A DNA stretch of 64,000 nt, taken from the NCBI GenBank assembly GCA_023435725.1, contig JAEYRD010000056.1, positions 1-64,000 of the forward strand. Direction: 5' to 3'. The translations under genes were made by a program, and so were the position numbers. How positions within the stretch are numbered: position 1 is the stretch's first letter; every line of letters starts with the position of its first letter. The DNA is from Pseudomonadota bacterium (GTDB taxonomy: Bacteria; Pseudomonadota; Alphaproteobacteria; Rhizobiales; Xanthobacteraceae). This document shows positions 8,261 through 15,457 of this stretch, in pieces. The notes below the pieces were generated by a model. That model was not told the origin of the DNA. It did not search any database and saw only the letters and a list, made by a program, of their open reading frames with translations.

Positions 8261-8821
8261 ATGATTGTATCCCCACGATTGGTGGCGTGCCTGCTCCTCG
8301 TCGCGGCCTGCGCGCCCGTGCGGGCGGAGCCGCAACCATCGCCCTCCGGCTTCGCGGATCGTTGGGCGGTTCAGCCGGCCGCAGCCGCGACAAAGCAGGG
8401 CGGCCCTAAGGTCGCCGTCGAGCAGGCGCTCTATCTGATCCGCTCCGCGCTCCTGACGTTGAATGACGCCAATCGCTCCGGCAATTATTCGGTGCTGCGC
8501 GACCTCGCCGCACCTGAATTTCAGGCCAGGAACAGCGCAGCCGACCTCGCACTTGCTTTCTCCGAGCTACGGGCGCGCAAGTTCGACCTGTTTGGAGCGG
8601 CGCTTCTCGCGCCGCGATTGTCGGCGCCGCCCACCATCGATGCCGGCGGAATGCTGCGGTTGAGCGGCAATATTCCAACCAGGCTATTGCAGATCGATTT
8701 CGATTTGCTGTTTCAGAACGCCGGTGCCAGCTGGCGGCTTTACGGACTTTCGGTTGCCACGCCCGTTGCTGCGGCTCAATCCGTCACGCCGCAGGCAGAA
8801 GCCTCGAAGCGGTCGCCCTGA
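8261..8821 (+). CDS. Small exported protein partnered with the adhesin
   Basis: A 186-residue protein that I cannot assign to a named family. The N-terminus is a clear export signal, MIVSPRLVACLLLVAACAPV, which could be cut by signal peptidase I after VRA or processed as a lipoprotein at VAAC. The mature part (about residues 50-165) is a compact alpha/beta region with VEQALYLIRSALLTLNDA, then DLAAPEFQ and a strand-rich end, reminiscent of small NTF2-like or DUF4864-like folds; that likeness is only impressionistic. The start lies four bases after the adhesin stop, so the two are co-transcribed. It may help the adhesin reach or stay at the outer membrane. Confidence 0.7.
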   Translation: MIVSPRLVACLLLVAACAPVRAEPQPSPSGFADRWAVQPAAAATKQGGPKVAVEQALYLIRSALLTLNDANRSGNYSVLRDLAAPEFQARNSAADLALAFSELRARKFDLFGAALLAPRLSAPPTIDAGGMLRLSGNIPTRLLQIDFDLLFQNAGASWRLYGLSVATPVAAAQSVTPQAEASKRSP

Positions 8822-8958
8822 ATTGACGTGCGCTGCTTGCCCATGCCGTTCTTCGCGACGCTCGTGCGAGCTACGCGGGATGAGCGATCGAAGGCGAATG
8901 ATCAACCGTCTTGACAGCACCCATGGTGAGGCCGGCTCATCGCGCTTTAGTCTGCGGA

Positions 8959-9738
8959 TCAGGGCCGCACGGCCGGCGTCTCCATTGCCAGGCCGCGCGC
9001 TCGCGACATCAAATAAAGCTCGAGCGCGACGAGTTCAGGCGAGCCGTAATCATAGGCCTGCGCGCGAACGCCGCTCATGCAGCTGCGCAGTCGCCGCTCC
9101 AGCGATCCCAGCGTCTGCCACTCCAGGCGGTAGAGCGGATAGCCGGTCGGCTGCCCCTGTGTGATCGGCGCGCCCGCAAGACGCTTGTCGAAATTGTCGT
9201 CGTGGCAATTGGTGCAGGCGAGGTTGAGCTGCCCGTCGCGCTGCATGAAGAGGTCGTGGCCCTGTTCGATGAACGGCTTGAGCTCTGGATCATCGCCGGC
9301 CGTGATTGCGACGCCGCGTGATTGGTGGGCGACGAAAGCGGTCAGTGCCAGCAGGTCGCGGCTCTCATAGGGCAGCGGCGTGGCCTGCTGGTGATTGGCG
9401 CGGCAGAGGTTGATGCGCTGGTCGAGCGTGACGGGGCGCGCGCTCGCCTTGTCGAAAGCGGGATAGCGTGCCGCAACGCCCTTCATGCTGCTGCGTGCAT
9501 CGCCATGGCAATCCGCGCAGGCTTTGTTCGCGCTGCCGGTCTTCTTTCCCCACAGCACCTCGCCATCGAGCACGAACAGCATGCCCGGATTGGCGGTGTC
9601 GTCATCCTGCATGGCTCGCGTGTCCGGGCCCATGAAGGAATAGCCGGAGCGGCGCGCATCGGGCGGGATTTCACCGGCGAGCAGCGCAGGGGCCGTGGCA
9701 ACCAGAGTTGCCGCCGCTATCGCGCGCCAAAGGATCAT
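8959..9738 (-). CDS. soxA: SoxA, dihaem c-type cytochrome of the Sox complex
   Basis: A 259-residue protein with a Sec signal (about residues 1-22). Two haem sites are visible, CADCH (C74, C77, H78) and CTNCH (C175, C178, H179), plus the SoxA-specific cysteine C220 in RRLRSCMSG that becomes the persulfide haem ligand. SoxA with SoxX attaches a sulfur substrate to the SoxY arm. The start at 9738 overlaps the soxZ stop by four bases; an in-frame extension to 9792 would run through soxZ and lose the signal. It is the last gene of the operon. No soxB gene, the usual next gene in Sox clusters, is present on either strand. Confidence 0.93.
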   Translation of the reverse strand: MILWRAIAAATLVATAPALLAGEIPPDARRSGYSFMGPDTRAMQDDDTANPGMLFVLDGEVLWGKKTGSANKACADCHGDARSSMKGVAARYPAFDKASARPVTLDQRINLCRANHQQATPLPYESRDLLALTAFVAHQSRGVAITAGDDPELKPFIEQGHDLFMQRDGQLNLACTNCHDDNFDKRLAGAPITQGQPTGYPLYRLEWQTLGSLERRLRSCMSGVRAQAYDYGSPELVALELYLMSRARGLAMETPAVRP

Positions 9739-10052
9739 TCGACCGTGATCGATGCCGACGCGGTGGACGAATAGCCGTTGTCGCCGATCCACTCGAACTC
9801 GAACTTGCCGCTCTCCTTGACGACGGTGAAGAAGGACAAATATGGATTGGCTGCGATCGCCGGAAAGAGATCGGCGCGAAAGATCTCGGCGCCGTTGTAG
9901 CGGCAGGTGAAGCTCGTGATGATGTCGCGCGGCACGACGTCGCCAGCCGCGGTGTGGCGGAAGCCGGTCTCCATGATGTGTGAGGTCAGCGTGCGGATCT
10001 CGATGACGTCGCCGCGCTTGGCCTTCGCCGGAACGTTGATGAGCGCGGCCAT
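9735..10052 (-). CDS. soxZ: SoxZ sulfur-carrier partner
   Basis: A 105-residue immunoglobulin-like beta-sandwich protein with no signal peptide, as expected for SoxZ, which is exported in complex with Tat-targeted SoxY. Recognisable segments are VPAKAKRGDVIEIRTLTSH and the terminal GDNGYSSTASASITVE. Normal length for the family. The ATG at 10052 shares one base with the soxY stop (TGATG) and has GAGGAGG upstream. The gene is tightly coupled with soxY and soxA. Confidence 0.93.
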   Translation of the reverse strand: MAALINVPAKAKRGDVIEIRTLTSHIMETGFRHTAAGDVVPRDIITSFTCRYNGAEIFRADLFPAIAANPYLSFFTVVKESGKFEFEWIGDNGYSSTASASITVE

Positions 10053-10519
10053 CAATTCACCTCCTCGGTGCAGGCGGCCAGCGTCACGACGACGTCGGCT
10101 GCGACCTGCCAGAATGTGTCGTCGGAGAGGCGGGCGATCGCGACCACCTTCTGGGTGTCGGCGAGCCGGATCCGGGTCGAGACCTGGGCGCGGCCGGAGG
10201 AGGGGCCGAGATGAAAATTGCCGATGTTCGGTTGCGGGTTCTTCTCGTTGAAGACGTGGATGCTCTTGACGTAGTCGACCGCCGTCATCGGGCTTGCGAC
10301 GCTCACCGTCATCGGCACCGTGTTGCCGTTCTCGACCAGCGGCGGAATGTCGAGCTTCACCTTGCCGGTGCGAATTGGCGCCTCACCGACGATGTTGCGA
10401 ATTGCCGTGCTGAGCATCGCCGGTGTCGCATCGAGCGGCCGCAGCGTGACGATCGGAATCGTTCCGGCGGCCGTGACGCCTCCGGCAAGAGTCAGGAATT
10501 GTCGTCGCGTGGTTGGCAT
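10052..10519 (-). CDS. soxY: SoxY-like carrier with variant C-terminal arm
   Basis: A 155-residue protein with a Tat signal (TTRRQFLTLAGG) and the SoxY beta-sandwich. True SoxY ends in GGCGG, whose cysteine carries the sulfur intermediate. Here the tail is TLAACTEEVN: the cysteine is kept but its glycine swivel is replaced by Ala-Ala before and Thr-Glu-Glu after. This matches the group I know as 'SoxY-related AACIE arm proteins'. The cysteine is seven residues from the end rather than third from last. It pairs with SoxZ downstream. A changed arm and absence of soxB suggest a substrate or partner other than the classical thiosulfate cycle. Confidence 0.88.
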   Translation of the reverse strand: MPTTRRQFLTLAGGVTAAGTIPIVTLRPLDATPAMLSTAIRNIVGEAPIRTGKVKLDIPPLVENGNTVPMTVSVASPMTAVDYVKSIHVFNEKNPQPNIGNFHLGPSSGRAQVSTRIRLADTQKVVAIARLSDDTFWQVAADVVVTLAACTEEVN

Positions 10520-10527
10520 GAACAGGC

Positions 10528-11160
10528 CTAGTCCCGAAGCGTTGCAAGAAAAGCCACGATGTCCTCGATCTCCGTGGCCGACAATATCGGCTTGCCGGCA
10601 AAATTGCGCCCGACGCGTACCAAGCCGCTCGTGCGATAATAGGACGGCATGATGGTCTGCGGGTTGAAGCGCGATGCATCGACCAGTCGAAGCCGCAACT
10701 GGCTCGTCGTCCAGCGGTTCCCGGCGCCGGTGAGGTCAGGGGCCAGGTCGCCCTGGAACCGCGTTTCCGGGAACGGGCCGGAATGGCAGAGGATGCAGGT
10801 GGTGGTGCGCGCAAGCACCAGCGCGCGGCCGCGCGCGGCATCGCCGGGCGAGCCCGTGAGCGATTCCGCAATGCCGTCGCCGGCGATCTTGTAGGGCACT
10901 AAGTCTTCGGCTTTCGCACGATTGGCAAGTGCAAGACCTGTTGCGACCAGCGCAGCGACGATCAATCGGGCCTGAGACGCGAGATCTGGCCACAGGCTCC
11001 ACTTACCTCTCCCGCTTGGGGGAGAGGTCGCCGCGAAGCGGCGGGTGAGGGCTGTCTCCTCATGGGGGTTCTCGCGTGTGGAGACACCCTCTCCCCAGCC
11101 CTCCCCCGCAGGCGGGGGAGGGGGCGCACCGTGTTCGTGGCTACAGCTTCGTCTCATCAT
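10528..11160 (-). CDS. soxX: SoxX monohaem c-type cytochrome (start uncertain)
   Basis: The C-terminal 150 residues are a clear SoxX: signal-like LIVAALVATGLALANRAKA, haem site CILCH, PDLTGAGNRW, and the distal methionine region IMPSYYR. The only ATG in frame is at 11160, three bases after the soxF stop, but the first 50 or so residues then translate a palindromic repeat (11005-11122; PPPPPAGEGWGEG). That would place a long tail before the signal sequence. An in-frame TTG at 10965 would give a 145-residue protein of normal size but without the usual basic n-region. The coordinates given are the full open frame. Confidence 0.82.
   Translation of the reverse strand: MMRRSCSHEHGAPPPPPAGEGWGEGVSTRENPHEETALTRRFAATSPPSGRGKWSLWPDLASQARLIVAALVATGLALANRAKAEDLVPYKIAGDGIAESLTGSPGDAARGRALVLARTTTCILCHSGPFPETRFQGDLAPDLTGAGNRWTTSQLRLRLVDASRFNPQTIMPSYYRTSGLVRVGRNFAGKPILSATEIEDIVAFLATLRD
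11005..11122. repeat. G+C-rich palindromic repeat inside the soxX 5' end
   Basis: A compound element with two hairpins. The first has arms ACCTCTCCC (11005-11013) and GGGAGAGGT (11020-11028). The second has arms CCCTCCCCCGC (11099-11109) and GCGGGGGAGGG (11112-11122). Between them are CCGCGAAGCGG and GTCTCC/GGAGAC. It resembles common intergenic repeats of Bradyrhizobium and Rhodopseudomonas. It lies between the end of soxF and the SoxX signal sequence, in frame with soxX. Confidence 0.75.
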
Positions 11161-11163
11161 GTA

Positions 11164-12444
11164 CTAGCCAAAGGTGTCCGCCGTGATGGTTTGAAACCAG
11201 CGCTCGGCCTCGGTCGCCTCGCGAGCGCGCAGCTCGCGCGGCGCATCGACCGGGCTCGTTGCGCCGCCCTCGACCTCGGCAAAGATGTCGCCCTTGGGCT
11301 GATAGTTGCCGGCGAGCGAAAAGCCGTAACCGGGCGCGACGGTGTTGTAGCAGACGCCGGTCAGCCGTGGCGCCTCAGGCGCCCGACCCGCGAGCATGCC
11401 GACGATCGCGCTGGCGCAGGCCTTGCCCTGGGCGCTCGCTGCCGAGGCCGATTTGGGGATGCCGCCGCCGAGGCAGGCGTCGCCGATGACGTGGATGTCT
11501 TTGATGAGTTTCGACTCGAAGGTGACGGGATCGATCGGGCACCAGCCGGTCGCATCCGCGACGCCCGCGGTCGCGGCGATGCGCCCGGCGCGCTGCGGTG
11601 GGATGACGTTGGCGACGTCAGGCGTGTAGTTGCCGAATTCGGTGACGATGGTTCTGGTCGCGGGATCGACCGAGGTCACGCGGCCGCCTTGCGACAGGGC
11701 GATGCGCTCGATCATGTCGCCGTAAAGCTCCCTCCACGCCTTCTCGAACAGCCGCTGCTGGGAAAAATTGTCCTTGGCATCGAGGATCAAGACTTTCGAG
11801 CGCGGCTTCTTCGTCTTGAGGTAGTGCGCGATCAGGCTGGCGCGCTCGTAAGGCGCCGGTGGGCAGCGCGAGGGATTGGCGGGGATCGCGATCGCAAAGA
11901 CGCCGCCGTCGTCCATTGCCTCCAATTGCTTCCGCAGCAGAAGCGTCTGCGCGCCCGCCTTCCAGGCGTGCGGCATCTTCTCCGCTGCGGCGTCATCGTA
12001 GCCGGGGAGAGCTTCGATATGAAAGTCGATGCCGGGTGAGAGAACGAGGCGGTCATAGGCAAACGTGGCGCCATCAGCCGTCGTCACGCTACGCTTTTGG
12101 ATGTCGATGATCGTCGCAGCCTGGCCGACGACGGTGACCCCCTCGTCGGCGAGCTTGTCATAGCTGAACTGCTGCGCCTCGATGTCGCGTAGGCCGGCGA
12201 TCACTTCATTGCTGAACGGGCAGGCGGTGAAGACCTTGTTGGGTTCGATCAGCGTAGTCTGCAATTTTGCGTCGGCACGCTTGAGCGCGCGAACGCAGGC
12301 TGCGCCGCCGAACCCGCCGCCGATCACGACAACGCGGCCCGCTGATTGCGCACGCAGGATCGAAGGAACGGCGAACGATGTGGCCGCGGCGGTGATGCCG
12401 AGGACGGCATTCCGCCGTGTCACCGGCGCATTCATGAGCTTCAT
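11164..12444 (-). CDS. soxF: SoxF/FccB-type flavoprotein (sulfide dehydrogenase flavin subunit)
   Basis: A 426-residue Tat-exported flavoprotein (VTRRNAVLGITAAA). The dinucleotide-binding motif VVVIGGGFGGAAC starts near residue 38. The redox-active disulfide of flavocytochrome c sulfide dehydrogenase is expected from C75 (TACPFSN) and C365 (VCYNTV), both present. The late FAD motif is IHVIGDACL. Family members oxidise sulfide or reactivate the Sox carrier and pass electrons to a c-type cytochrome; SoxX or SoxA next door could be that partner. It begins 42 bases after the molybdenum hydroxylase large-subunit gene and ends three bases before the possible soxX ATG. Confidence 0.88.
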   Translation of the reverse strand: MKLMNAPVTRRNAVLGITAAATSFAVPSILRAQSAGRVVVIGGGFGGAACVRALKRADAKLQTTLIEPNKVFTACPFSNEVIAGLRDIEAQQFSYDKLADEGVTVVGQAATIIDIQKRSVTTADGATFAYDRLVLSPGIDFHIEALPGYDDAAAEKMPHAWKAGAQTLLLRKQLEAMDDGGVFAIAIPANPSRCPPAPYERASLIAHYLKTKKPRSKVLILDAKDNFSQQRLFEKAWRELYGDMIERIALSQGGRVTSVDPATRTIVTEFGNYTPDVANVIPPQRAGRIAATAGVADATGWCPIDPVTFESKLIKDIHVIGDACLGGGIPKSASAASAQGKACASAIVGMLAGRAPEAPRLTGVCYNTVAPGYGFSLAGNYQPKGDIFAEVEGGATSPVDAPRELRAREATEAERWFQTITADTFG

Positions 12445-12486
12445 CCGGAAAGTGCCGCGGCGGCCGTTGTGGCCCCGCGGCGTTCC

Positions 12487-14673
12487 TTAGGCGAAGGAGA
12501 TGTTCTGGTCGCGCAGCGGCACCGAGCGGATGCGCTTGCCCGTCGCCGCGAAATAGGCGTTGAGCACCGCGGGGGCTGCGACGCCGATGGTCGGCTCGCC
12601 GACGCCGCCCCAGAATCCGCCGCTCGGCACCATCACCGATTCCACCTTCGGCATCTCGTTGATGCGCATCGAGTTGTAGGTGTCGAAGTTGGTTTGCTCG
12701 ATGCGGCCGTCCTTGACGGTGCAGCCGCCGTAGAACAGCGCCGAGAGGCCATAGACGAAGGAGCCCGCGATCTGCCGTTCCACCTGCGCCGGATTGACGA
12801 CGTAGCCGGGATCGGTGGAGGCGACGATGCGATGCACCTTGATCTTGTTGCCGTCGGTCACCGAGATTTCGGCGGCGCCGGCGACATAGCTGCCATAGCC
12901 CATCACCTGCGCAATGCCGCGGTATACGCCCTGCGGCGCCGGCTTGCTCCAGCCGATCTTCTCGGCCACGGCATTGAGCACCGCCAGATGCTTGGGGTGA
13001 TTGCCCATCAGCTTGCGGCGGAATTCGAGCGGGTCCTGGCCTGCGGCATGGGCCAGCTCGTCCATGAAGCACTCCATGTAGATCGCGTTGTGATTGACGT
13101 TCACGCCGCGCCAGAAGCCGGGCGGAACGTGAGGGTTGCGCATCGAATGCTCGATGAGGAGGTTCGGTACCGAGTAGCCGAACACGGCCTCGCCGGATTG
13201 GGCAACGCCCTGGAATGCGGCCGGATCCATGCCGTTCTGCAGCGCTTCGGGGCGGAGCGAGAACAGGATCGACTGCCCGGACAGGCGGTAGTGCAGCGCG
13301 ACCAGATTGTTGTCGGCATCGAACGCGCCGGTCATCTTGCACTGGGTGATCGGGTGATATTTGCCGTGCGCCATGTCCTCTTCGCGCGACCACAATAGTT
13401 TGATCGGCGTGCCCGGCATCTGCTTGGCGATCTCGACGGCCTGGCGGACATAGTCCGTCATGCCGCGCCGGCCGAAGCCGCCACCGAGCATCACCTTGTG
13501 CACGTCGCATTTCTCCGCCGGCAGGCCCGAGGCCTCCAGCACTGCCGCGAAGGCTGCCTCGCCATTCTGCGTGCCGCACCAGACCTCGCATTTGTCCGCC
13601 GTGTAGAGCGCGGTGGCGTTCATCGGCTCCATCGTGGCGTGGTTCTGGTAGGGATAGTTGTAGATGGCCTCGATCTTCTTGGCGGCGCCGGCAATTGCCG
13701 TCTTGGCGTCGCCGTTCTTGTTGCCGACATAGGCCGGTTGCTCGTTGTCGAGGCCCTCGGTCAGCCACTTCGCAATCGACTCGCTCGAGACCTTGGCGTT
13801 GTCGCCCTCGTCCCAGACGATCGGCAGGGCTTCCAGCGCGGTCTTGGCGTGCCACCAGGTGTCGGCAACGACGGCGACCGCGGAATCTCCGACCTTGACG
13901 ACTTTCTTGACGCCTTTCATGCCGGCGACCTTGGCTTCGTCAAAGCTCTTCAGCTTGCCGCCGAACACCGGGCAGTCCTTGATCGCGGCGTTCAGCATGC
14001 CCGGCAGCCTGACGTCGATGCCGTACACCATCGTGCCGGTGGTCTTGTCGGCGGTGTCGAGCCGCAGCAGGCCTTTGCCTGCGATGGTCCAGTCCTTCGG
14101 GTCCTTGAGCTTGACCTCAGCCGGCGGTGTCAGTTTTGCCGCGGCCTCGGCGACCTTGCCGTAGGTCGTGGTCCGGCCCGTCGACTTGTGGGTGATGACG
14201 CCCTTGGCAACGGTGCATTCGGAGGCCGGCACTTTCCACTCGTCGGCCGCGGCCTGGATCAGCATCAGGCGGGCAGTGGCGCCGCCCTTGCGGACATAGT
14301 CTTGCGAGGTGCGGATGCCGCGGCTGCCGCCGGTCGAGAAGTCGCCCCAGACGCGCTTGCGGGCAACGCTCTGGCCGGGTGTCGGGTACTCGGTCGTGAC
14401 CTTCGACCAGTCGCATTCGAGTTCTTCGGCGACGAGCTGAGCTAGGCCGGTGAGCGAGCCCTGACCCATCTCGGAGCGAGCGATGCGAATCACCACGGTG
14501 TCGTCGGGCCGGATCACGACCCAGGCATTGACCTCGGGCGAGCCGTCGGCGGCGCGAACCACGGTCGGTCCGCCGAAGGGGATGTCGAGGCCGATTGCGA
14601 GGCCTGTGCCGAGCGCGGCCGTGCCGATGACGAAGGCACGGCGGTTCATCCTGGGAGAGACGTGCTTGTTCAT
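12487..14673 (-). CDS. Periplasmic molybdenum hydroxylase, large (molybdopterin) subunit
   Basis: A 728-residue protein of the xanthine dehydrogenase/isoquinoline 1-oxidoreductase beta-subunit type. The N-terminus is a Tat signal (MNRRAFVIGTAALGTG), so the enzyme acts in the periplasm. Visible marks are the first domain ending near residue 210, the MPT-binding segments GGGFGRRGMTDYV and FWRGVNVNHN, and the catalytic glutamate in WGGVGEPTIG. The start at 14673 has GAGGAG eight bases upstream and lies eleven bases after the small-subunit stop. Substrates of relatives are N-heterocycles or aldehydes. Its place directly before soxF is the oddity: the usual dedicated cytochrome c gene is missing, so SoxF/SoxX or SoxA may take the electrons. 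Confidence 0.88.
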   Translation of the reverse strand: MNKHVSPRMNRRAFVIGTAALGTGLAIGLDIPFGGPTVVRAADGSPEVNAWVVIRPDDTVVIRIARSEMGQGSLTGLAQLVAEELECDWSKVTTEYPTPGQSVARKRVWGDFSTGGSRGIRTSQDYVRKGGATARLMLIQAAADEWKVPASECTVAKGVITHKSTGRTTTYGKVAEAAAKLTPPAEVKLKDPKDWTIAGKGLLRLDTADKTTGTMVYGIDVRLPGMLNAAIKDCPVFGGKLKSFDEAKVAGMKGVKKVVKVGDSAVAVVADTWWHAKTALEALPIVWDEGDNAKVSSESIAKWLTEGLDNEQPAYVGNKNGDAKTAIAGAAKKIEAIYNYPYQNHATMEPMNATALYTADKCEVWCGTQNGEAAFAAVLEASGLPAEKCDVHKVMLGGGFGRRGMTDYVRQAVEIAKQMPGTPIKLLWSREEDMAHGKYHPITQCKMTGAFDADNNLVALHYRLSGQSILFSLRPEALQNGMDPAAFQGVAQSGEAVFGYSVPNLLIEHSMRNPHVPPGFWRGVNVNHNAIYMECFMDELAHAAGQDPLEFRRKLMGNHPKHLAVLNAVAEKIGWSKPAPQGVYRGIAQVMGYGSYVAGAAEISVTDGNKIKVHRIVASTDPGYVVNPAQVERQIAGSFVYGLSALFYGGCTVKDGRIEQTNFDTYNSMRINEMPKVESVMVPSGGFWGGVGEPTIGVAAPAVLNAYFAATGKRIRSVPLRDQNISFA

Positions 14674-14684
14674 GTGGCGGCTCC

Positions 14685-15134
14685 TCAGGCGCTTGTGATC
14701 GTGTGGATCGCCTCGCGCACCTGCTGGAAGGTGCCGCAGCGGCAGATATTGGTGATGGCCTCGTCGATATCGGCGTCGGTCGGCTTCGGCTTCTCGTTCA
14801 GCAGCGCCGCCACGGCCATGATCATGCCACTCTGGCAATAGCCGCATTGCGGAACGTCCTGGGCGATCCAGGCCTTTTGCACCTTGTGCAGCGTGTCGCC
14901 GGAGGCGAGTCCCTCGATCGTGGTGATCTTCTTGCCCGCGACCTCGCCGACCGAAACCCCGCATGAGCGGGTGGCGACGCCGTCGATGTGAACGGTGCAG
15001 GCGCCGCATTGTGCAATGCCGCAACCGTATTTGGTTCCGGTCAGGCCGGCATTCTCGCGGATTGCCCAGAGCAGTGGCGTATCCGGCTCGACGTCGAGCG
15101 TGAGCGTTTTCCCGTTGATTGTTAGGTCTGCCAT
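14685..15134 (-). CDS. Molybdenum hydroxylase small subunit, two [2Fe-2S] clusters
   Basis: A 149-residue iron-sulfur protein of the IorA/CoxS type. The plant-ferredoxin-like cluster motif CGIAQCGACTVHIDG is near residues 39-56, and the second cluster motifs CGYCQSGM and CRCGTF are in the C-terminal helical domain. It has no export signal; it would cross the membrane bound to the Tat-targeted large subunit. It is the first gene of a seven-gene minus-strand run ending with soxA. Confidence 0.92.
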   Translation of the reverse strand: MADLTINGKTLTLDVEPDTPLLWAIRENAGLTGTKYGCGIAQCGACTVHIDGVATRSCGVSVGEVAGKKITTIEGLASGDTLHKVQKAWIAQDVPQCGYCQSGMIMAVAALLNEKPKPTDADIDEAITNICRCGTFQQVREAIHTITSA

Positions 15135-15457
15135 CGCAAGTCCCCTGATTGGCCCAATCCACCGACTGGACTCAGGGGCGCAATGTGTCCGGCAAAATGG
15201 AACTGTTCAAATCAATAGTCCGCGGGGTAGCTTACGAAGAATTTGATGGCGACTGGAAGATTGTGGGATCGGCGGTGTTGTGCGTCGCCCGATTTCGGCG
15301 GGGGGGGGCGACCTCTCTTGGGGCGCCGACGCCCAGCGTGGGGCGACACCCGGCGGTTCCTGCGCATGGGCGCGAGCGACAGTTTGTCCTTTTTGACGGG
15401 ATGCAAGACCGAAAGGCTTTGCTACACTGCACTCGACGCAATAGGAGTTCCATAAAC
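15135..15457. other. Intergenic region with G-tract
   Basis: This gap separates the divergent molybdenum hydroxylase operon and radical SAM gene, so it must carry both promoters. A run of ten G residues lies at about 15300. The plus frame remains open through part of it, but the translation there is not protein-like. I see no confident promoter match. Confidence 0.5.

Noticed and set aside
12206..13855. A 549-residue minus-strand frame across soxF and the Mo-hydroxylase large subunit
   Set aside because: Same strand but another frame of two clear genes; it crosses their boundary and contains no motif.
15295..15310. Run of G residues as a phase-variation tract
   Set aside because: It lies about 150 bases upstream of the chosen start of the radical SAM gene, outside coding sequence, so slippage would not switch a frame. 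An effect on promoter spacing cannot be excluded.
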